64,000 bases of DNA from Parastagonospora avenae f. sp. tritici 18332-5 (lineage: Eukaryota; Ascomycota; Dothideomycetes; Pleosporales; Phaeosphaeriaceae), in NCBI GenBank assembly GCA_022559985.1, contig JAFJTR010000007.1, forward strand, positions 558,001-622,000, in the 5' to 3' direction. The notes under the pieces were generated by a model. It did no database searches and was not told the origin of the DNA. It saw only the letters and a program-made list of their open reading frames with translations. The translations under genes were made by a program, and so were the position numbers. Position 1 is the stretch's first letter, and every line of letters begins with the position of its first letter. Positions 56,196 through 64,000 of this stretch are shown one piece after another.

Positions 56196-56893
56196 ATGCT
56201 ACCCTCAATCACTACAATGGAAGATGCCAAGACTTGGCACGAGGCCATGTAAGTCCTCACTGTCCAGCAGACCGCACGCTCCCTAAATGAACAAGTACCG
56301 CCCTCAACGACCTCAACTCCCCCCTCCTCCGTCTCCCAGGCGAGCTGCGTAACCGCATCTACGGATACGCTCTCGCCATCGGCACCTTCCACTTCACCGC
56401 AAGATCCTCGAGTAGCCGAAGACCGCGCCCCAATTTCTTCGGCCTGCAAACGCCAAAGCAACATGTCTTCGCCCTGCTACGTGTTTGCAGAAAGATTTAC
56501 CACGAGAATGCGAATTTCCAGATACCGTTTGCGGTGAATACGCATGCTTTCAGTCTGTTCTATAGATTGTCGGCGTATTATGTTCATTTGACGACGGAGC
56601 AGTTGGCGTGGATTACGAGTGTTGATGTTGAGGTTAAGCTGAGGGCTACTCATGGGATGAAGTGGTTTGTGGATGGCTGGAGAGAACGTGGTGTTGAGTC
56701 TCTGCATGATGTCATGCCTGGTGTGAGGAGGGTGCATATACGGTTTAATAGAGTGGCTGATGTGCAATCGGAGATGACGGAGGAGGAGGAGGAAGAGCAG
56801 ATGGAGAAAGATGAGGAGACGGTCACGAAGTGGCTGCGAGGAAAGGGTGTGGGGAAGGTCGAAGTGACGGTTTCGGATGAGCTGAAAGAGTGA
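56196..56893 (+). CDS. small LRLPGELRN-family protein
   Basis: Exons 56196-56248 and 56296-56893 (47-nt intron, GTAAGT...CAAG) encode 216 residues. The splice joins MEDAKTWHEA to ITALNDLNSPLLRLPGELRNRIYGYAL. The second block is ALLRVCRKIYHENANFQIPF and the third is MPGVRRVHIRFN. A run of Glu residues (about 180-190) precedes a basic, helical C-terminus. This is the best preserved member of the local family and a useful reference for the broken ones. Function unknown. Confidence 0.72.
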
Positions 56894-57363
56894 ATCAGAG
56901 TGGCATATACCGGCAGAAATTGCAATGCGATCAACATCGAGGCTATAGACTTGTGCCGCCGCAACGGCACCCGTGATTTTCCTTACGAGAGGTCTGATGT
57001 AGAGAGTCCACTTCTACGATGGTTCTCCAACTACAAGGATGGGACGATTCGCGTTGAACTTGGATGTGGTAGGTGGAGGTTCCATGGGACGAGAGAGTAG
57101 GTTGCATGGCACCCCCGAGCTGAATCGTTAAGATTTTTCGAAGGTAAGATATCAACACTCCAATGAAGCAAAGGAACATGATGCACACCCCCACGGACTG
57201 ATTTCAACTTTGATAAAATTGGGTATACGCTCATAATGCTCTCGGCTCCTTTTTGCTAACACCAGTGACGCCATCCTATGCTGCTCAATCGAGAAATCGT
57301 AGATCAATCCAATCTACTCGCGCCTGCTATGCTAATATCGTACACCCATACCCCGACCGCATC
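56894..57363. other. convergent 3' flanks
   Basis: About 470 bp with no supported gene. Confidence 0.45.
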
Positions 57364-58626
57364 CTACGGCCCACCTTTCGGTCTCTGATGATTATCCATG
57401 ATATTATAAATTCCAGTCGTGATGTTGACAAAACGCCCTTGCTTGGGGTCGTACCACGCCGCGACACTTAGAGTTATGCGTGCCCTGTCGCCGCAGACGT
57501 CGATGAGTCCCATGACTAGGAGGCTGCCGCGCGGTGGGCGCTGCGCGTATGGCTTGAAGGATTTCTTGATTTCCTGCTGGAACTTGCTGAGGTCGAGCGT
57601 TAGGTTCTTGGGGTCGGGGAGGATGAGGCCGAGCTCCTTGGCCTGTTGAGAGCTCAGAGACGAGGCTGGGTCGTCGGTGCTGTTGACTGCTGGGGCTGGA
57701 GGACTCGAGGCTGCTACGCCTGGAGTCTCGGGCTTCTTTTGGCCTGTTGCGACGGACTTGTCGACGTCGGAGGGTTGTATCGAGCCAGGCACAGGTAGAG
57801 GTATAGACTTGGGCTTCTCCTCTATTCCCACGGATAGCTTGAAGCTCTTCCATGATAGAAGCGCCTTCTGCTTGATGTCCGCATACAGTGCGTTCGAGAC
57901 TATGCTTGGGAAGAGTAATTTGTTCAGGCGCTGGTGGTGCAAGTCTTCGACCGGGCGGGTCGCTTTCCGCCACTCCAGGTCCTCGGTCAAAGCTAGGCCA
58001 GGCTGTTCGTATTGGGGTAGAGGGCCGTCAGGAAACTTTAGTTCTATCCATGCTTTTCCTTTGCTGGTATCGATCTTGCCGAGACGTGTCGTCCAGCTCG
58101 GGTTCTTCCCAGCCATGTTGCGCATAGTAGATATCAGTTCGTTGCGTATCTTCTCGGCCCTGGGTCGATCCGTGGCTATTTTCTTAAACTCCTGCCATTC
58201 TGGATCTGACCCCTTGTAGAAGGTTTTGCGGCTCTGTCGTGAGAAGCCAGTGGGAAGGAACAGTAGAATGTCGTCGTAGTCGTCATCATCATCCTCCTCC
58301 TCGGTGCCACCTATCACACCTGGACTTGCCGGGTCCTGGCCCTTTGCGTCCGCCTTTTCTACCTCGACTTCAACGCTGATGTACCGCGACAGGCCCCAAA
58401 AAGCGCCGGCGACGGCGAGTGTCCCGATCAAGCGACTGCAGAATCAGCGCGTGTCTTGAGCTGGTGTGGCGCATACTCACGATTTACTGACGACGGGTCT
58501 CGATATGCGGACGCGGTGTACAGTTACAGACTCGTGACCGTCACGTGCTGCAGATTGCGCTATGCGCGAGTACGGGGCTCTGTTGTAGAGAGAGAAGGTC
58601 CTCCGCAGCACTTGAGCTCTTAACAT
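57364..58626 (-). CDS. mitochondrial membrane protein of unknown function
   Basis: Exons 58626-58481 and 58435-57364 (45-nt intron) give 405 residues. The N-terminus (MLRAQVLRRTFSLYNRAPYSR) is a basic amphipathic presequence. A single transmembrane segment (LIGTLAVAGAFWGLSRYI) starts just after the splice at about residue 50. An Asp/Glu-rich loop (EEEDDDDDYDD) follows, then a mostly soluble domain with DDILLFLPTGFSRQ and a Pro/Ser-rich middle. The C-terminal part is beta-rich (RGSLLVMGLIDVCGDRARITLSVAAWYDPK). The layout suggests an inner-membrane protein with a large domain in the intermembrane space or matrix. I do not recognise the family. Confidence 0.75.
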
Positions 58627-58933
58627 GGCGGATGCGGGGAGTAGAGGGAATGAATGTTATGACGGGGTGGCGGTGAATGTGGACGACATGAAGGCGTCAG
58701 GTAGATGTAACGGCAGCAACGTTTGCTGCGGATCAATGCTCGTGTGCGCAAGACGCTTGACGCTCGACTGCCGTGGGACTAAAGCTGCAATGTCGCGGTG
58801 GGTGAAGGACTGCCGCGGCGGAAGTGGAAGTGCGGCAAATCCCGTTGCGGTCGCAGCTTCCCTCAACACTGACGTTGGCCATCATCGCCGCAGCTTCAGC
58901 ACCCGCACCCCCATCCATCTCCGCCGCGCCACC

Positions 58934-60193
58934 ATGAAGCTGTCCTGGGGCCTTTTCTTCTCATCGCTGTACTGCACAGCTTCTGCAGACGTCGTCAGCC
59001 CGGAGACCGCGCGCCTCATCATCGCCCAGAGGCTGGGCCTATCGCGATTCCACTCGATTGAACACGCAGACGCCGAGGCCATTCGCCAGATCAACGCGTA
59101 CGGGGGGCGGCAGCAGAAGCTGTTTGGAGGAGACGATGCAGACCAGTCAAAGGCGCATCTGCTGATGTGGCTGGAGGATGGATCTTCCGAGGATGCTTCA
59201 GGTACGCCTCCGCTGCCTGGATGCTGAACGTACTAACAGATAGCTCTAGTCGTCTTTGGTGATGGTCACGGCGTGAATACCTTCCAAATCTCGAGTACTC
59301 CCGCGAAAGCGGAGAACGACCGCCTGTTGGAGGACTTTATGAGACAGGCGGCAGCACTGCCTGAACCTGCCGACCCCAAGAAGCAGACATACAGGGCAGC
59401 CATGGAGATGGAGCACATGCTCCCAGCCATACTCCCAGAATCACACAAGGGCAAGCATCTTCAGACCATCAACGAATACCTGAAGGTCTTCCGCATCGAC
59501 AAGAGCGACAATTACGCTCCCGAGGACCTGGCGCAGATACACAGGAGGATCCTCGAGAACGTGTCGAAGCCTGGAATCGCAGTGACCGTCGTCACAATGC
59601 CCGCTTCTTCAAAGCAAACTAAGCGCACCGCCAACCCCTGGGGAACATACGCAGTTCCCCTGGCCAACGGAGCACGTCGCGAGAACCCCGAGGCCTTCAT
59701 GTCCCTTGGTTCCGAGCCGTCTTCCTCTCCAGCACCTCCCGTCTCCGACCTAGAGGACTTCCCCGTCATCGCCAGCCAAGCCAGCAATTACACTGGGCCT
59801 GTTCGGGGTATACTTCCTAGCTGTTTCAATAGCAAGTCCGCCTGCGAGAAGCGAACGCACGGTTGCAGCGGCCACGGAGAGTGCAAGCTCCTGCACAAGG
59901 GCAAGGGATCTGGAAAGGACAGGCAGACTCTTGACTGTTATGGCTGTGCCTGCGTTGAGACTGTTGAGCACGACGGCGAGGACAAGGGCATGGAGTCGAA
60001 GCGGAAGGTCACCTACTGGGGCGGACCAGCTTGCCAGAAGAAGGACATTTCCGTCCAGTTCTGGCTGTTCGTTCTTGTTGGTGTGACACTAGCTTTCCTG
60101 GTCTCGTCTGCTATCGGTATGCTTTACTCCATGGGCAGCGAGGAACTCCCAAGCGTCATCGGTGCCGGTGTTAGCGGGCCAGTGAGGAAGTAA
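58934..60193 (+). CDS. Vps3844/DUF3844 ER-vacuolar sorting membrane protein
   Basis: Exons 58934-59201 and 59244-60193 (42-nt intron) give 405 residues. There is a signal peptide (MKLSWGLFFSSLYCTASA), a luminal domain, and the DUF3844 domain at the C-terminus. That domain has an EGF-like cysteine cluster (CFNSKSACEKRTHGCSGHGEC...CYGCAC), then YWGGPACQKKDISVQFWLF and one transmembrane helix (LFVLVGVTLAFLVSSAIGML), ending in a short tail. The family is linked to vacuolar protein sorting from the ER. The start lies in a divergent promoter shared with the mitochondrial protein gene. Confidence 0.85.
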
Positions 60194-60511
60194 GTGGTCA
60201 CATTTTAGAAACAGGTGGAAGATGTGTATATGTGGTGTAAGACAAAGCGGTCATGCGAGTAGAGCGAGTATTGTACTATCACCCTGGTTTGAGCAGATCC
60301 GCATGGGATCTTTGGCGTTTAGTAGCATTTCAATTGATACAAGTGTAAATCTGAATGTTTAGCATGTGACTTAATCGCCCTGCCTGCCTGATCGGCCAAC
60401 ACCTGAGCGCCGGCAAATGCAATATCAACGCCCTTTTATCTACCCCTATTCGCTCTCAAGCCTACCTCACTTGCGTCCACTCTTCGTACGTCGCACTGAA
60501 AGGGAAGTATT
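60194..60511. other. convergent 3' flanks
   Basis: About 320 bp between converging genes; nothing recognised. Confidence 0.45.
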
Positions 60512-61226
60512 CTACTTCTTCCCTTGCTTGCCGACGCTTCCCGTCGGACCACCCGCCTGCACCAACACCGCCTCGTCCTCACTGCTCTTGACCTTCTCCT
60601 CATCCAGCTCCTTCATAAAGTCTGACTGGACTTTAGCCTTGCGTGCGTCCCACCACGCCTTCTCTTCATCCGTCTTGCTGAAGATTTCGCCAAGGCGCTC
60701 GCGGATGTGTGTGTTTTGCGCCATCTCAGATGCAGATTGGAAGATTGTCTGGCCCCAGTTGGGCGCGAATGCGTTGGCCTGGACCAAGTTAGTCACACAG
60801 CTTTACAGTAAAGAAAGAGAAAGGACGCACCTCCTGAACAACATCCCTCAACTCCTCCTCCATCTCCTTCTCCGCGCGCTGAAACCTCTGCCACAAGTCC
60901 TCGCCCACACTGCCCCTCTGCAGCAACACCTGCAGCGCCTGCTTCTCGTTCCTGATCTTCACGATACGGTGAATGTCCTCGGTCGCGCGGCGCAACAGCG
61001 CGGCTTTCAGGATGTTGTCCGGCACCTTGGGGTCTTCTTGGTGGAGTAGCGAGAGGTAGATGTTGCGCTGTAGGTGCGCGGGGAACCAGGGTTCGAGGGC
61101 GGCGGCGCTGGCCATCTGCCGCTTGCGATACAGGTTGGAGAAGACGGAAAGCGAGCCGATTAGGATGACGATGTAGGCTATGGGCACGGCGAGCATTACC
61201 CAGTCGACGAGGTCAAAGGGCCACAT
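60512..61226 (-). CDS. SEC66: Sec66 (Sec71), subunit of the ER post-translational translocon
   Basis: Exons 61226-60831 and 60778-60512 (52-nt intron) give 220 residues. The N-terminal signal-anchor helix is VDWVMLAVPIAYIVILIGSLSVF, followed by the conserved cytosolic domain: WFPAHLQRNIYLSLL, VPDNILKAALLRRATEDI, KQALQVLLQRGSVGEDLWQRF and, across the splice, VVQEANAFAPNWGQTIFQSA. Sec66 sits with Sec62, Sec63 and Sec72 on the Sec61 channel and helps import finished proteins into the ER. The C-terminus is charged. Confidence 0.9.
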
Positions 61227-61708
61227 TTTGGCGTGTTTGGTGGTGGTGGTGCTACCGTGTGGAGGTGGTGGTCGACTCTTGTCTTTTTCTTTCTGTCGTC
61301 TTCTGTCGTGGACTATGCGACGACGAAAATTCCGTGTGCAGAAGGAAGGTGGTCACAATGTGTGAAGTGAATCACGTTGCGCAACTGTAGTCTGTATGTC
61401 CAATACTGGCCAGATATTCGGTAATGGACCGGAGCTTTCGCGCTACCAGCGCATCCCTGCTCGCGCGTCATTCTGCCGCCTTCGACCGCCGACTGGTCGC
61501 CTATGTAATCGTTCACCACCACCCTACATCTGCCTGCACCTTCTAGCTCCACCTCACCTGCACTACTTCACAGTAGCTGTAGATATATTGCAGCTTCCCC
61601 CTCAGTATCAAAGCAGAGGCAATAAGGAAGACATTCTCTCTACCAACTCGCCCGCCGCAGCTCTGTGTACCTCCCACATCAAACATACCCACCACGCGCT
61701 AGATCACG
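61227..61708. other. divergent promoter region
   Basis: 480 bp between SEC66 and NPL4, with CT-rich tracts but no gene. Confidence 0.5.
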
Positions 61709-63763
61709 ATGATACTCCGGTTTGTCAGTAAGGAGGGACAGTTCCGCCTTACTGTCCAGCCTGACTCGACCTTTCCAGAGCTGCTTGCCCAGATCGCGGA
61801 GAAGTTGCCAAAGAGTGTGGACCTTCAGAGCGTCACTGTTAGCAACCGCCCCCAGGGAGGTGATGCGAGGAAGATATCAGAATTGCAGGGTGTGTCCTTC
61901 AAGCAGGTTGGACTGACGTACGGTTCCATTCCAGCTAGATCTCGCCGTCGCTAACACCTCCTAGACACGGCGCACAGCTCTTTCTCGGGTTCGAAGATCA
62001 GTCGACCGCATCGAACGGCCATGCAACCGCCCCCACTGGTGCCAATCGCCTAAACGGCAAAGTCGTCGAAGCCTCCGACATGCCCTCCGTGCCCCTCGGT
62101 TCGCCCACACAAGTCATTAAGAATCCCTGGGAAGTAGTCAGGCAGTCGCCGCTCGATGATAAGCTGGACAGACAAGATGGCAAGATCCACAGGAAGCGAG
62201 ATGCAAGGATGTGCACACACGGTCCCAAGGGCATGTGCGACTACTGTATGCCACTGGAGCCATACGCAGCAGCGTACCTGGCCGAGAAGAAGATCAAGCA
62301 CCTGTCGTTCCACTCGTACCTGCGAAAAGTCAACTCTGCGAAGAATCGACCGGAGCTCGGAAGCTCGTACATCCCGCCCCTCACTGAACCATACTACCGC
62401 GTACGTCCAGATTGTCCGTCTGGTCACAAGCCATTCCCGGCAGGTATCTGCACGAAATGTCAGCCCGGTGCCATCTCGCTGAAGCCGCAAGATTACCGCA
62501 TGGTGGATCACGTCGAGTTTGCATCGATCCAGGTTGTCGACGATTTGATCAACTTTTGGAGAAACACGGGCTGTCAGAGATTAGGGTTCCTGTACGGCAG
62601 GTATGAGGAGTACACCGAGGTACCCCTAGGCACAAAGGCTGTCGTGGAAACCATCTATGAGCCGCCGCAGGTCAACGAGCTGGACGGCATCTCATTAGGC
62701 GACTGGGACAACGAGAAGGAGATAGATGAGATTGCTGCACAGTGCGGGCTCCAGCGGGTTGGTGTCATTTTCACAGACCTGCTGGATGCAGACAAGGGTG
62801 ATGGCTCTGTCATTTGCAAGCGACATATCGACTCGTACTACCTGTCGTCTCTGGAGATTGCGTTTGCCGCTAGGTATCAAGCCAAATACCCTCGACCCAC
62901 CAAGTGGAGCGAGACTGGCAAATTTGGATCCAACTTTGTCACCTGCGTGATCAGTGGCGATGACCAGGGACAAATCGGCATCTCCTCATATCAAGCCTCG
63001 AATGACGCTGTGGAGATGGTGCGAGCAGACATCATTGAGCCTTCAGCTGAGCCTTCCGTCATGCTAGTCCAGTCAGAAGACGACAACGAGGCTCTCAACC
63101 GAGCAAGGTACATTCCCGAGGTCTTTTACAGGAGAATAAACGAACACGGTGCGAACGTTCAGGAGAATGCAAAGCCTGACTTCCCGGTCGAGTATCTGTT
63201 CGTCACCCTCACCCATGGTTTCCCGACACAGCCAAATCCGCTCTTCACGGGTGGCAAGTTCCCGATCGAGAACCGTGAAATCATGGGCGAGATGCCTGAT
63301 GTATCCGCTCTGGGCAAGTCACTCAACGCGAAGGCGAATGGTCTCGCACTCAACACTACAAGCGGCCTCAATGCCATCTCTAACTTCCACATGCTGTGCT
63401 TCATCCATAATCTCGGTATCCTTTCAAAGGTATGTATGAACTTCAAAGCTGATTTCTGTCACTAACACTCTACAGGACGAAGAATCACTCCTTTTCAAGG
63501 TCGCTTCAACGCACGATACGTCAGAGGGCTCGGCACTCCAGCACACTGGAGGCTGGGCGACCCTTCTAACGATCCTCAAAGAAAGTGGTGAGCGCCCCCC
63601 TAAACGTTCTTATGCACCTTCACCCTTTTCCGCAACTGGCAGGGGGGCTGCTCATCCAGGCGAGAACAATCGCCTGTTGCGACAGCCCTCCTATGGTTCA
63701 GACTCCGATTCAGTACAGTTGGCTAAGAGGCTCAAGGGGGCTAGCTTAAAGGGAAAGGAGTAG
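61709..63763 (+). CDS. NPL4: NPL4, ubiquitin-binding cofactor of Cdc48/p97
   Basis: Exons 61709-61917, 61965-63429 and 63476-63763 give 653 residues. The N-terminal ubiquitin-like domain (MILRFVSKEGQFRLTV) is interrupted by the first intron, which joins VGLT to HGAQLFLGF. The zinc-binding region is CTHGPKGMCDYC, then CPSGHKPFPAGICTKCQPG, and the MPN-type domain begins at YRMVDHVEFASIQVVDDLINFW with RLGFLYGRYEEY. Npl4 pairs with Ufd1 to bring ubiquitinated proteins to the Cdc48 ATPase, especially in ER-associated degradation. The C-terminal tail is basic and may be disordered. Confidence 0.95.
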
Positions 63764-64000
63764 AATTCCTGCAGCTATGCTCTGCCGTAGGTTCCACGAC
63801 TATCGAGCGACATCGGGTATACAAGGGTGATGGAGGAGGAGGATGCATTGAGGGACTTGTGACGCTGTCAAATGTGCAGCCATGCTGGACTCCAGCACAT
63901 GATATGTGGGCCTCATAAGCGTGCTCAGTATCCGATAAATCCAAAATATCCATGACACTTTTTGATGCAGTGCGGACTTGTGGCGGACGTGATTGGCTGG

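Overview
This is nuclear DNA of a filamentous ascomycete, most likely a dothideomycete of the order Pleosporales. The evidence is short GT-AG introns (about 39-75 nt, many with CTGAC or CTAAC branch sites close to the acceptor), gene content (NPL4, SEC66, Vps3844, RRN3, HET-domain and UstYa-family genes), and several small proteins opening with a LRLPGELRNxIY-type motif. I inferred exon joins by hand from splice sites, frame and family motifs.

Region 1 (1-13.6 kb) is accessory and is the most interesting part. It holds a UstYa-family (DUF3328) oxidase gene at the left edge and a secreted precursor with eight near-identical Kex2-bounded repeats of the type HVYALDDDEVAPEQKR. That is the architecture of a dikaritin-type fungal RiPP (ribosomally made cyclic peptide). 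Next come a small secreted protein, a membrane-anchored But2-like protein, and an enzyme cassette: SAM methyltransferase, Baeyer-Villiger monooxygenase, EthD-like protein, peroxisomal (SKL-ending) acyl-CoA ligase and alpha/beta hydrolase. The cassette could tailor the peptide or be a separate catabolic or secondary-metabolite cluster.

Region 2 (14-30 kb) contains an F-box-like gene, a vacuolar-type Ca2+-ATPase, a gene-poor stretch with decayed repeats, two tandem damaged F-box paralogues and a HET-domain gene. Region 3 (30-42 kb) is a conserved core block: a RING-H2 E3 ligase, a cyclophilin with an 8-nt micro-exon, RRN3, a large GCK/STE20 kinase with an unusual repeated motif, and a Lys/Pro/Ala-rich protein.

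Region 4 (42-57 kb) is accessory again. A GH114-CBM1 enzyme gene is flanked by two copies of a ~210-220 bp terminal-inverted-repeat element (a MITE). Around it lie a PPR protein, an MFS transporter and five members of the LRLPGELRN family, at least two of which look broken. Region 5 (57-64 kb) is housekeeping: a mitochondrial protein of unknown role, Vps3844, SEC66 and NPL4 (ER, protein translocation and ubiquitin functions).
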